Positions 18,229 through 26,547 of a DNA stretch of 64,000 nt are shown piece after piece. The notes under the pieces were generated by a model, which worked only from the letters and a program-made list of their open reading frames with translations, did no database searches and was not told the DNA's origin. The stretch comes from Streptomyces tuirus. GTDB taxonomy: Bacteria; Actinomycetota; Actinomycetes; Streptomycetales; Streptomycetaceae. Location: assembly GCF_014701095.1 (NCBI RefSeq), contig NZ_AP023439.1, positions 434,001 to 498,000 on the forward strand. The letters are read 5' to 3'. Every line of letters begins with the position of its first letter. Position 1 is the stretch's first letter. The translations under genes were made by a program, and so were the position numbers.

Positions 18229-19458
18229 GTGACGCTGCTGGCCGCCGTGCTCGTCTGGGCCGTCGCCCGCCCGAAGGGCCTGCCGGAAGCCGTGCTGGCG
18301 GTGCCCGCCGCCGGGGTCGCCGTCGCCCTCGGGATCATCTCCCCGGACCACGCCTGGGAGGAGATCCAGCGGCTGGGGCCCGTGGTCGGCTTCCTCGCGG
18401 CCGTGCTGGTGCTCGCCCACTTCTGCGACATCGAGGGGTTGTTCACCGCGTGCGGGGCGTGGATGGCCCGCTGGGCCGCGGGGCGCCCCACACGGCTGCT
18501 GACCGCGGTGTTCGCGCTGGCGTCCGTCATCACGGCCGTGCTCAGTCTGGACGCCACCGTCGTGCTGCTCACTCCGGTGGTGCTCGCCACCGCGACCCGC
18601 ATGGGCGTAACCGCCCGGCCGCACCTGTACGCGTGCGCCCATCTGTCGAACACCGCCTCGCTGCTGCTGCCGGTCTCCAACCTGACGAATCTCCTGGCGT
18701 TCACGGCGAGCGGGCTGAGCTTCACCCGCTTCGCCGCGCTGATGGCGCTGCCGTGGCTGGTCGCGATCGCCGCCGAGTACCTGGTCTTCCGGCGGTTCTT
18801 CGACGACGAACTCGCAGCGCCCCTCCCCTCGCCCGAGGCCGAGCGGGCTCCAGAGCCGCTTCCGCTGTTCGCCCTCGTCACCGTCGGCTGCACGCTCGCG
18901 GGGTTCGTGGTGGCCTCCGCCGTGGGGATCGCGCCGGCGTGGGCGGCGCTGGCCGGTGCGCTGGTGCTGGCGGGGCGGGCGCTGGTGCGGCGGCGGGCCA
19001 CCCCCCTGACGGTGGTGCGGTCCGCGGCTCCGGCCTTCCTGGCGTTCGTGCTCGCGCTCGGCGTGGTCGTGCGTGCGGTCGTCGACCACGGGCTCGCCGA
19101 CGCGCTGCGGCGCGTGCTGCCCGACGGATCGGGCCTGCTGACGCTGCTGGGCGTGGCCGCGGTGGCCGCCGTCCTGGCCAACCTCATCAACAACCTGCCC
19201 GCGGTGCTGGTGCTGCTGCCCCTGACCGCCGGGGCCGGCCCCGGCGCCGTGCTGGCGGTGCTCCTCGGCGTGAACATCGGCCCCAACCTGACCTACGCCG
19301 GATCACTGGCGACCCTGCTGTGGCGGCGGATCGTGCAGCAGCACGGGAACCGGGTCGGGCTCGGTGAGTTCACCCGGCTCGGGCTGCTCGCCACACCGGC
19401 GGCGCTGGTGCCGGCCGTGGTGGCCCTGTGGCTGTCGCTGACCGTCGTAGGGGCCTGA
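18229..19458 (+). CDS. SLC13/ArsB-type ion transporter, 11-12 membrane spans
   Basis: A 409-residue integral membrane protein of the ion-transporter superfamily that includes ArsB and SLC13. Conserved marks are the SLDATVVLLTPVVLATATR segment in the first half and NLINNLPAVLVLLPL plus GVNIGPNLTYAGSLATLLW in the second half, the family's paired loop motifs. It probably exports an anion such as arsenite or imports a carboxylate; no arsR or arsC is nearby, so the substrate is open. The GTG at 18229 lacks a clear ribosome site. A CTG ten codons upstream (18199) has GAAGGA at good spacing and would add NTPLAEVLS in frame, so the true start may be there. Confidence 0.82.
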   Translation: MTLLAAVLVWAVARPKGLPEAVLAVPAAGVAVALGIISPDHAWEEIQRLGPVVGFLAAVLVLAHFCDIEGLFTACGAWMARWAAGRPTRLLTAVFALASVITAVLSLDATVVLLTPVVLATATRMGVTARPHLYACAHLSNTASLLLPVSNLTNLLAFTASGLSFTRFAALMALPWLVAIAAEYLVFRRFFDDELAAPLPSPEAERAPEPLPLFALVTVGCTLAGFVVASAVGIAPAWAALAGALVLAGRALVRRRATPLTVVRSAAPAFLAFVLALGVVVRAVVDHGLADALRRVLPDGSGLLTLLGVAAVAAVLANLINNLPAVLVLLPLTAGAGPGAVLAVLLGVNIGPNLTYAGSLATLLWRRIVQQHGNRVGLGEFTRLGLLATPAALVPAVVALWLSLTVVGA

Positions 19459-19470
19459 GCGCACGCCCGG

Positions 19471-22308
19471 TCAGCGGCGGCCGCCGTAGCCATAGCCGTA
19501 GCCGGGGTAGCCGTAGCCGGGGTTGCCGTACTGACCGTCCGAGTCGCAGTAGTAGCCGTAGCGGTCGCAGGGCGAGTCGGTGGCGGCCGGGCCGCTCGGG
19601 GTCGGCTGCGGGGCCGGGGACGTCGCGGACGGCGTCGGGGTGGGCTCGGGCGTCTTCGACGGGGTGGGGGGCGGTGGGGGCGTGGGGCGCGGGGCGGGAA
19701 CGGCGGCGTTCCAGTTGACGGCCTTCATCTTGAGGTCGGCCTTGGAGGTGTCGATCACCCAGCGCTGGACCTCGTCGTCCGTCCGGGCCTTGAGGACCAG
19801 GGCTCCCGAGCCGTCGGTCGCGGCCGGGGCGAGGGCCAGGTCCTGGTCCGAGCGGGGCACCAGGGTGCCCTGCAGGGTGAAGTCGTAGCGGATGTTCTTC
19901 GGGTCGGGCCGGGACGCGCCCGCGCAGGGGGCCAGCCGCACCGAGTATCCGAGCTGCGAGTCCAGGCACAGGTCGGGAGCGGCGCCGTTGCGCAGCAGCC
20001 CGTCGGTCTCGTACGTCCACTGCTGGGCGGCGTCGGCCGAGCAGGTCGTGAGCTCGGCCTCCCCGCCCGCCACGGCCTTCTCGCCGTCGATGCCCACGCA
20101 CAGGTCCGAGGAGACGTTGTGCAGCCGGCCGCGCAGGGCGCCCTTCCGGGCGTCGCCCGCACCGGTCCAGGACGGGTCGCGGCTCGCCTCGCCCGCGTCT
20201 GTGTCGGGGGCCTCCCCGGTGGGCCGGTCGGCACCGGCCCGCGCGCCGTCGCCGGAGTTGACCGTGGACCACAGGACGAGCGGCAGGACGACCAGACCGC
20301 TGACGGTCAACACGCCCGCGGTGAGGTTGCGCCGCCGGGCGGTACGGCGGGCTGCCTTCTGGGCGGATCTTCGTGCGGCGGTCCGGGGGCCATCGGGGCG
20401 AGAGCCCCGGGGCGCGGGGGCGGGCGGCACGGTGACGTCCGCGCGGGCGGGAGTCCGCGCGGCTCCGGCGGCCCGGGCCACGCCCTCGGGCCTGGCTCCG
20501 GCGGCCGGGGTCACGCCCTCGGGCCTCGGAGGGGGCGGCGGCACCGCCGCCGGGCCGCCCGGAGCGGAGAACGACTCCCCGACCGCCCCGGCCAGGGCGA
20601 CCGGGTCCGGGAAGACCTCACGCCCCTCGCCGGCCGGGCCGGGGTACGTCTCGCGGGGTGCACGCACGGGATCCCGGAAAGCCTCACCCGCCGACCCGGT
20701 GAACTGCGCACGAACCGGGCCCGGGAAGCCCTCGGGCGCCCCGCCGAGCGGGCCCGGGGAGGCCCCGTGCCCTTCGCCGGCCGGCCCGGTGAACGTCTCA
20801 CGCGACGCACGAACCGGGCCTGGAATGTCCTCAGGCACCCCGCCCACCGGGCCCGGGGAGGCCCCGTGCCCTTCGCCGGCCGGCCCGGGGTACGTCTCCC
20901 CCGGGGCGCGAACCCGGTCCCGGAAAGCCTCACCCGCCTGCCCGGTGAACTCCTCGCGCGGTGCGCGAACAGGGCCCGGGAAGCCCTCAGGCACCCCGCC
21001 CACCGGGCCCGGGAAGGCCCCGTGCACCTCGCCGGTCGGCCCGGGGTACGTCTCCCCCGGGGCGCGAACCGGGTCCCGGAAAGCCTCACCCGCCTGCCCG
21101 GTGAACTCCTCGCGCGGTGCGCGAACAGGGCCCGGGAAGCCCTCAGGCACCCCGCCCATCGGGCCCGGGAAGGCCTCGCGCCCCTCGCCGGTCTGCCCGG
21201 GGTGGGTCTCGCGGGGTGTGCGCGCGGGGTCCTGGACCGCCTCACGCCGTTCCCGTGCCGGTCCGGGAGACGTCTCGCGCGGTGGGCGAACCGGCTCGGG
21301 AATGATCTCGTACGTCAGATCGACCGGGTCGGGAAAGACCTCGCGGGCCAGGGCGACCGGGTCCGGGAAGAGTTCACGCGCCGCACCGGCCGGCATCACG
21401 GCGGCGGCCGCACCGGCCGCCGGCCCGGGCCTCTCGGGCTTCCCCCCGTGCCGCCCACCCCCGGCGCTGTGACCCGCCTCGTGCGCCCGGCGCTGCGCGT
21501 AATCCCGTCCGCCCCAGCCCAGCACCGCCTCCGACAGGGCGACACCGAGGTCGTGATTGAACTGGTCGAGCTGGTCGGCGGAGGCGCTGCAGTGCCCGCA
21601 GCCCTCGATGTGCGCGCGTAGATCCGGGTCGATGCCGAGACCCCCGCGCCGGAATGTCACGTCGAGCAGGCGCAGATAGCGCCGGCACTCCTCGTCGGGG
21701 GCGAGTTCACGGTGCAGCTGGAGGGCCTCCTCGCGCAGCCGGTCCCGGGCCCGGCCCAGTTCGACACGCGCGCCCTCCTCGTCGAGGCCGAGCAACCCGG
21801 CCGGGGAGACGAGCGGTTCGGCCTCGACCTCGACGTGCCACAGCAGACAGCGCGCGGACTGGGGCAGCCGCTGGAAGGCCCCGGACAGCAGGCGCCGGCG
21901 CGGCGAGGGCAGCAGCCGGGAGGCGGGCCGGTCCCCGTCGCCGGTCCCGGCGAGCAGGTCCGGGTGGAGCGTGTCGCACCGGTGGTCGCCGGCCCACTCG
22001 GCCGCGATACGCCGCACGGTGAGGAGCAGGTGGGGCCGCCACGCGGAGGTCGGGCCGTTCTGCCGGAGCGTTTCGCCGAAGAGGCGGGTGAAAGCCGCGG
22101 TCGTGAGCATTCCCGCGGAGCCCGGGCCGTCGGTGCACAGCCGGGCGTAGGCGAAGGCCGCCTCCCAGTGCCGGTCCAGCAGTTCGCCGACGGGGTGAAG
22201 TGCGGGCGTCGCCCCGGTCCACTTCCTGAGCTCCGCGCTCAGTTGCTCGTCCGTCGCGCCGAACCTGCGGGCCGGGGCCGGGGAATTCGACGGGCCTGCG
22301 TCTTTCAA
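19471..22308 (-). CDS. long paralogue of the sigma-like/zinc-finger/ricin-lectin membrane protein
   Basis: A 945-residue protein, paralogous to the one at 5373-6995. The N-terminus again resembles an ECF sigma factor (AFQRLPQSARCLLWHVEVEAEP fits region 4), followed by an H/C motif (HIEGCGHC). Residues about 300-570 are a Pro/Gly-rich stalk built from a 52-residue tandem repeat, then a basic Ala/Arg patch and one membrane helix (about 661-683). The exterior holds a ricin-type beta-trefoil (about 715-870; QQWTYE, QRW). A Pro/Thr-rich linker and a Tyr/Gly tail (YGYYCDSDGQYGNPGYGYPG) end the protein. The TTG start at 22308 is supported by GAGAGGA 8 nt upstream; no ATG/GTG in frame has a site. The stalk, absent from the shorter paralogue, lies on the cytoplasmic side if topology is N-in. 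Confidence 0.72.
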   Translation of the reverse strand: MKDAGPSNSPAPARRFGATDEQLSAELRKWTGATPALHPVGELLDRHWEAAFAYARLCTDGPGSAGMLTTAAFTRLFGETLRQNGPTSAWRPHLLLTVRRIAAEWAGDHRCDTLHPDLLAGTGDGDRPASRLLPSPRRRLLSGAFQRLPQSARCLLWHVEVEAEPLVSPAGLLGLDEEGARVELGRARDRLREEALQLHRELAPDEECRRYLRLLDVTFRRGGLGIDPDLRAHIEGCGHCSASADQLDQFNHDLGVALSEAVLGWGGRDYAQRRAHEAGHSAGGGRHGGKPERPGPAAGAAAAVMPAGAARELFPDPVALAREVFPDPVDLTYEIIPEPVRPPRETSPGPARERREAVQDPARTPRETHPGQTGEGREAFPGPMGGVPEGFPGPVRAPREEFTGQAGEAFRDPVRAPGETYPGPTGEVHGAFPGPVGGVPEGFPGPVRAPREEFTGQAGEAFRDRVRAPGETYPGPAGEGHGASPGPVGGVPEDIPGPVRASRETFTGPAGEGHGASPGPLGGAPEGFPGPVRAQFTGSAGEAFRDPVRAPRETYPGPAGEGREVFPDPVALAGAVGESFSAPGGPAAVPPPPPRPEGVTPAAGARPEGVARAAGAARTPARADVTVPPAPAPRGSRPDGPRTAARRSAQKAARRTARRRNLTAGVLTVSGLVVLPLVLWSTVNSGDGARAGADRPTGEAPDTDAGEASRDPSWTGAGDARKGALRGRLHNVSSDLCVGIDGEKAVAGGEAELTTCSADAAQQWTYETDGLLRNGAAPDLCLDSQLGYSVRLAPCAGASRPDPKNIRYDFTLQGTLVPRSDQDLALAPAATDGSGALVLKARTDDEVQRWVIDTSKADLKMKAVNWNAAVPAPRPTPPPPPTPSKTPEPTPTPSATSPAPQPTPSGPAATDSPCDRYGYYCDSDGQYGNPGYGYPGYGYGYGGRR
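20599..21141. repeat. 156-bp tandem repeat inside the long lectin gene
   Basis: Two full 156-bp copies (about 20986-21141 and 20830-20985) are nearly identical, followed by a shortened copy of about 99 bp and a partial, diverged copy. Each full unit encodes 52 residues starting GFPGPVRAPREEFTGQAGEAF. The period is a multiple of three, so copy number can change without frameshift. Confidence 0.8.
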
Positions 22309-22683
22309 GGCTGCATTCCTCTCAAGGACATACGGAATAAAGTCCGTACCAAGGGGTATGCCGGCCCGGCGGCCTCGCGCATACGAAAGAACGGCGTGTT
22401 GTGGACACGCCGACAAGGCACACCTTTGCACAGCTCAGCGACAGGGAACAAGTGATCCGGCGGTTTCGCGCATTGCACCCTGGACCAGCGCCTTTTGACA
22501 AAATGTCAATCAGGGGAGCGAAAGGCATTTCCATGGCGTCCACACCTTTTTAGTCGGGCGCATTCGGCCCCCTCCGGCGCCGTCCCGGGAACCATGGACG
22601 CACCGCCCGAACAGCAGCTCACACCGTCGCCCCCGCTCTCCGCGCCGGCCATTTCCGCCCGGCCGCGCGACCAATGGCGCCGC
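22309..22683. other. upstream region of the long lectin gene
   Basis: About 375 bp without a gene. It contains the palindrome at 22495-22509, several A+T-richer patches (CATACGGAATAAAGTCCG, CACCTTTTTAG) and the end-flank of the AraC gene. No convincing reading frame was seen. Confidence 0.5.
22495..22509. promoter_or_regulatory. TTGAC-N5-GTCAR palindrome, copy 2
   Basis: TTGACAAAATGTCAA, a near-perfect palindrome about 187 bp before the TTG of the long lectin gene. It matches the element before the shorter paralogue in arm sequence and in spacing. Confidence 0.45.
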
Positions 22684-23622
22684 TCAGCCGGACGGATCGC
22701 CGTGCGTCGTGCGGTACGCCCCGGGCGGCTCCCCGTAGCGCTCGCGAAAGGCGCGGTTGAAGTGGAACGGGCTGACGAAACCCGAGGCCGCGGCCACGCG
22801 CTCCACGGGCAGGTCGGTGTTCTCCAGCAGCCGTGCGGCATGGCGCAGCCGCGCCTCGCGCAGGGCGCGCATGGGCGAGCGGCCCAGCTGACGGCTGAAC
22901 AGATGGGCGAAGCGCGACGGTGACAGGGCGACGCCCTCGGCGAGCGAGCGGACGGTGTGCGGGGCTCCCGGGTCGGCGTCGATCAGCTCCTGGGCACGGC
23001 GGATCCGTGCGTCGAGGCCGGGCCGGGGCGCCGTGGGCCGGGCGCCGGCGGTGGTGAGGAGGACGACCTCCTCCAGTGCGCACAGGGCCAGTTCGCGGGC
23101 CGCGCTGCCGTTCGCCACGGCGACCTGCGGGTTCGGTGGTGACGCGGCGGGCGGCGCCTCGGTGCCGGTCCAGCGGGCGTCGGCGTGCATCCGCCGGAAT
23201 GCCGTCCCGACGCGGCCGCGCACCCCGGCCGGGGCCGAGGTGACCGCGTACATCCCGTCGCCGGTGAGATACGGTCGCAGCCACGTGGCCCAGGACGGAC
23301 GGGCCTGGCAGTGCACCCACCAGAACTGCCAGTGCCGGGCGCCGGGCTCGACGGCGTAACGGTGCGGGACGCCGGGGGCGAGCACGACCAGGTCGCCCGC
23401 GCCGGCCGTGGTCCGCGCACCGCCCTGCCCCAGCCGGCCCCGGCCCGCGGTGGTCCAGGTGAAGAGCCAGCTCGCGGATCCCTGCGGCCGCTCGACGCCG
23501 TAGCCGGGCGGCTGGTCGAAGTGACCGAGCACCACCAGCCCGGGGGGCGGGGCGGGATCCCCGGCGTCCCCGCTGTCCGGGTGCGCAGCAGTGCCGGGCA
23601 ATCCGTCAGCACGCACGGGCAT
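22684..23622 (-). CDS. AraC-family transcriptional regulator
   Basis: A 312-residue regulator. The N-terminal half has a cupin-type AraC ligand-binding domain (TTAGRGRLGQGG, GDLVVLAPGVPHRYAV). The C-terminal 100 residues carry two helix-turn-helix units: SLAEGVALSPSRFAHLFSRQLGRSP and VERVAAASGFVSPFHFNRAFRERYG, ending in the family signature PPGAYR. It is divergent from the phytanoyl-CoA dioxygenase-like gene, with 63 bp between start codons, and most likely controls it. This AraC/oxygenase pairing is common in Streptomyces; the ligand is unknown. Confidence 0.9.
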   Translation of the reverse strand: MPVRADGLPGTAAHPDSGDAGDPAPPPGLVVLGHFDQPPGYGVERPQGSASWLFTWTTAGRGRLGQGGARTTAGAGDLVVLAPGVPHRYAVEPGARHWQFWWVHCQARPSWATWLRPYLTGDGMYAVTSAPAGVRGRVGTAFRRMHADARWTGTEAPPAASPPNPQVAVANGSAARELALCALEEVVLLTTAGARPTAPRPGLDARIRRAQELIDADPGAPHTVRSLAEGVALSPSRFAHLFSRQLGRSPMRALREARLRHAARLLENTDLPVERVAAASGFVSPFHFNRAFRERYGEPPGAYRTTHGDPSG

Positions 23623-23685
23623 CCTCCTCGGCGGTCGGGCGGCCTAGCGTTTCCCACCGAGGACACCTGACCGGGGAGTGCGTTC

Positions 23686-24528
23686 ATGACAGTCACGGGC
23701 AATGGCGCCACCGGCGCTTCCATCCTGGACCCCGCCGGGCTCCGGCGGTACCGAGAGAGGTTCGAGGAGGACGGTTTCACGGTGGTGCGCGGGCTCTTCG
23801 GGTCCGACGAGATCGATCGGCTCTGCGGCGAGTTCACGGCGCTGCGGGAGGCCGGCCCGGTGCCCGGGCACTTCGAGCCGCGCGCCGAGGACGAGCCGGG
23901 CGCCGACCCGCTGCACGTCTGGCCGCGGGTGATGCACCCGCATGAGATCAGCGGCCTCGCGCGCGAGGTCCTGCTGGACGCCCGGCTGCGGACGGTGCTG
24001 GAGGCCCTCCTCGGAGAGGAGGTGCTGGCCGCTCAGAGCATGTTCTACTTCAAGCCTCCGGGGGCCCGGGGGCAGGCGCTGCACCAGGACAACTTCTATC
24101 TGCGGGTGGAGCCGGGCACGTGTGTGGCCGCGTGGGTGGCCTGCGACATGATCGACCGGGAGAACGGCGGGCTGGAGGTCGTGCCGGGCACGCATCGCAT
24201 GGACGTGTTCTGCCCGGAACTGGCCGACTCGGACGTGTCCTTCGCCCGGGAGTACGTTCCGCCACCGCCGGGGCTGGCGCCGGTGCCGGTGGACATGACG
24301 CCGGGGGACGTCCTGTTCTTCAACGGGAGCCTGGTGCACGGCTCGCAGCCGAACCGGGCGGCCGAGCGGTTCCGGCGGTCGTTCATCGGGCACTACGTGG
24401 GGCGCTCGGCGGAGCGGATCGGGCGGTACTACCGGACACTGGCGATGAGCGGGGCGAGGGTGGAACTGGCGGAGAGCGAGGGGGCGGGCCCCTGCGGCAC
24501 GGAGTTCGACCCGCAGGGCCCGCACTGA
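23686..24528 (+). CDS. phytanoyl-CoA dioxygenase family Fe(II)/2-oxoglutarate enzyme
   Basis: A 280-residue double-stranded beta-helix oxygenase of the PhyH family. The iron-binding HxD is in ALHQDNFYLRV (about residues 126-136). The distal His is in SLVHGSQPNRAAERFRRSF, where the following Arg probably binds 2-oxoglutarate. Members hydroxylate varied substrates such as phytanoyl-CoA, ectoine or amino acids; the motif text alone does not choose among them. The ATG is preceded by the GGGGAG-type site in ACCGGGGAGTGCGTTC. Its divergent neighbour is an AraC regulator, and it converges with an aldo/keto reductase gene 15 bp away. Confidence 0.87.
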   Translation: MTVTGNGATGASILDPAGLRRYRERFEEDGFTVVRGLFGSDEIDRLCGEFTALREAGPVPGHFEPRAEDEPGADPLHVWPRVMHPHEISGLAREVLLDARLRTVLEALLGEEVLAAQSMFYFKPPGARGQALHQDNFYLRVEPGTCVAAWVACDMIDRENGGLEVVPGTHRMDVFCPELADSDVSFAREYVPPPPGLAPVPVDMTPGDVLFFNGSLVHGSQPNRAAERFRRSFIGHYVGRSAERIGRYYRTLAMSGARVELAESEGAGPCGTEFDPQGPH

Positions 24529-24543
24529 GCTCCGGGGACCTGA

Positions 24544-25512
24544 TCAGTGCCCGGCGATGGGGTGGGGGCCGTACGGGCGCTGCAGTTCCTCCAGTTCCTT
24601 GTCGCTCAGCTCGATCTCCACGGCCGCCACCGCGTCCTCCAGATGCCCGGGCCTGGACGCGCCGACGATCGGGGCGGTCACCGTGGGCTGGTGGAGGAGC
24701 CAGGCGAGAGCGATCTGGGCGCGGGGGACGCCCCGCTCCCCGGCGATGCGGGTGACCGCCTCGACGATGGTCCGGTCGCCCTCCTGGTAGAGGGTGCCGC
24801 CGAAGGCGTCGGTGGCGCTGCGCTCGGTGGTGGTGTCCCAGTCCCGGGTGAGCCGGCCGCGGGCGAGCGGGCTCCAGGGCAGGACGCCCACGCCCTGGTC
24901 CGCGCACAGGGGCAGCATCTCGCGCTCCTCCTCGCGGTAGATCAGGTTGTAGTGGTTCTGCATGGAGACGAAGCGCGTCCAGCCGTTCAGCCGCGCCGTG
25001 TACTGCATCTTGGAGAACTGCCAGGCGTACATCGAACTCGCCCCGATGTAGCGGACCTTGCCCGCCTTGACGACGTCGTGCAGGGCCTCCATCGTCTCCT
25101 CCACCGGGGTGTGCGGGTCGAAACGGTGGATCTGGTAGAGGTCGACGTAGTCGGTGCCGAGGCGGGTGAGGCTCTGGTCGAGCTCGGTCATGATCGCCTT
25201 GCGGGACAGCCCGCCCCCGTTCGGTCCGGGGCGCATCCGGCCGTGCACCTTCGTGGCGAGGACGATCTCGTCACGGCGGGCGAAGTCGCGCAGGGCACGG
25301 CCGACGATCTCCTCGCTGGTGCCGTCGGAGTAGACGTTCGCCGTGTCGAAGAAGGTGATCCCCGCCTCGACCGCCTGCCGGATCAGCGGGCGCGAGGCCT
25401 CCTCGCCGAGGGTCCACTCGTGGGTGCCGCGGTCGGGCTGACCGTAGGTCATGCACCCCAGACAGATCCGCGACACGTCCAGGCCCGTCGAACCGAGCTT
25501 CACGTACTGCAT
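24544..25512 (-). CDS. aldo/keto reductase
   Basis: A 322-residue NADPH-dependent TIM-barrel reductase. The catalytic tetrad is readable: Asp and Tyr in FFDTANVYSDG (about residues 53-60), Lys in VLATKVHG and His in DLYQIHRFD. The C-terminal phosphate-binding loop includes PIVGASRPGHLEDAV. The text resembles the YajO/Gcy-like 'general stress protein 69' subgroup acting on aldehydes and ketones. The ATG at 25512 has GCAGGAG upstream. It appears monocistronic, convergent with the dioxygenase gene. Confidence 0.9.
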   Translation of the reverse strand: MQYVKLGSTGLDVSRICLGCMTYGQPDRGTHEWTLGEEASRPLIRQAVEAGITFFDTANVYSDGTSEEIVGRALRDFARRDEIVLATKVHGRMRPGPNGGGLSRKAIMTELDQSLTRLGTDYVDLYQIHRFDPHTPVEETMEALHDVVKAGKVRYIGASSMYAWQFSKMQYTARLNGWTRFVSMQNHYNLIYREEEREMLPLCADQGVGVLPWSPLARGRLTRDWDTTTERSATDAFGGTLYQEGDRTIVEAVTRIAGERGVPRAQIALAWLLHQPTVTAPIVGASRPGHLEDAVAAVEIELSDKELEELQRPYGPHPIAGH

Positions 25513-25631
25513 CGATGCTGCTCCTGCCTTCGGAGGGTTTCCACGGGGAGCGTACGTGCTCGATCGCACTCGAAGGCGCGGCCACCGGGGGCTCCTGACG
25601 GTCCGTCACCGTCGCCGACAGCGTCCGGCCG

Positions 25632-26168
25632 TCAGCCGCTTCCGACCAGGTCCAGGCCCCGTTCCCACCCGAACTCCGGCCGGCCGCCGTCCTCTCCCGG
25701 CTCTCCCGTGTACGGCTCGCCGAACCGCACACCCATCCCCCGCAGCCGATCGACGCTGTCCCGGTAGGCGGGATGGGCGGCCAGTGCGTCGGCCACGCAC
25801 GGCAGGACGGCGATCGGCACCCCGAGCCCCGCGACCTCGCACAGGGTGCCCAGGGCCAGGGTGTCGGCGATGCCGGCCGCCCACTTGTTGACGGTGTTGA
25901 ACGTGGCGGGGGCGACGATCACGGCGTCCGGTGCCGGAAAGGGTCGCGGTTCACCGGGAGTGCGCCAGGCGGAGCGGATGGGGCGGCCCGTCTGTGCCTC
26001 AACGGCGGCGGTGTCGAAGAAGCCGTTCATGGCGACGGGGGTCGCGATGACGCCCACCTCCCAGTCCCGTTCCTGCGCGGCGGTGATCAGCTTGCTGACG
26101 TCGGCGGCGATGCCGGCGGCGCAGACGACGACGTAGAGGAAGGGCGTGCGGGCGGCCTGTTCGGTCAT
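25632..26168 (-). CDS. flavoprotein of the HFCD family
   Basis: A 178-residue Rossmann-like flavoprotein. FLYVVVCAAGIAADVSKLITAAQ and APDAVIVAPATFNTVNKWAAGIADTLAL match the homo-oligomeric flavin-containing Cys decarboxylase (HFCD) family, which includes the phosphopantothenoylcysteine decarboxylase domain of CoaBC and EpiD. The PATFNTVNKWAAGIADTL block is the FMN/active-site segment. It is a stand-alone enzyme, not CoaBC, as no synthetase domain is attached. The ATG at 26168 is chosen over one 13 codons upstream because family members begin shortly before the first strand. Confidence 0.8.
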   Translation of the reverse strand: MTEQAARTPFLYVVVCAAGIAADVSKLITAAQERDWEVGVIATPVAMNGFFDTAAVEAQTGRPIRSAWRTPGEPRPFPAPDAVIVAPATFNTVNKWAAGIADTLALGTLCEVAGLGVPIAVLPCVADALAAHPAYRDSVDRLRGMGVRFGEPYTGEPGEDGGRPEFGWERGLDLVGSG

Positions 26169-26330
26169 CCGGGAAACCCTAGCGATGATGCTCGCCTCAC
26201 AGGTCATTCGTTCCCGTAGAAACCCACCCCTGTCCGCCGGCGTCAGGGGGGCGTCGCCAGGAGCGCCGAGCCCGCGGCCGAGGCACGTGAGGCGGCCCGG
26301 CGGCTCCTGGAGGCCGGGTGAGATCCGGGG

Positions 26331-26534
26331 TCAGCGGACCGTCTCGGACACGCTGATGGCGCTGACCGGGCAGGCGCGGGCCGCCTCCCGCAGCAGCGGG
26401 CTGCCGCTGTCCTCGGCGCCGGGCAGCAGGGTGCTGTAGCCGTCGTCGTCCTGGGTGAAGACGTCCGGGGCTGTCAGGGCGCACTGGCCCGCGCCGATGC
26501 AGACGTCCTGGTCGATGTCGATGTGCATGTGCAT
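26331..26534 (-). CDS. 3Fe-4S ferredoxin, P450 partner
   Basis: A 67-residue ferredoxin. The ligand pattern is C12-IGAGQ-C18 and C55-P; the position that would hold the second Cys of a 4Fe-4S cluster is Ala (CIGAGQC), which predicts a 3Fe-4S cluster. Such ferredoxins pass single electrons from a reductase to P450s. It starts 13 bp after the CYP105-like gene in the same direction, so it is the natural partner of that enzyme. The first ATG is taken because AAGAGG precedes it; a second ATG two codons on is also possible. Confidence 0.92.
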   Translation of the reverse strand: MHMHIDIDQDVCIGAGQCALTAPDVFTQDDDGYSTLLPGAEDSGSPLLREAARACPVSAISVSETVR

Positions 26535-26547
26535 GTGCGGAAGCCTC

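Noticed and set aside
20599..21141. Regular repeats considered as a CRISPR array
   Set aside because: The 156-bp units are contiguous, without spacers, in frame and translate to a 52-residue repeat.
22495..22500. TTGACA as a housekeeping -35 box
   Set aside because: No TANNNT-like -10 follows at 16-18 bp on either strand; the palindrome and its copy at 7226 are better explained as an operator.
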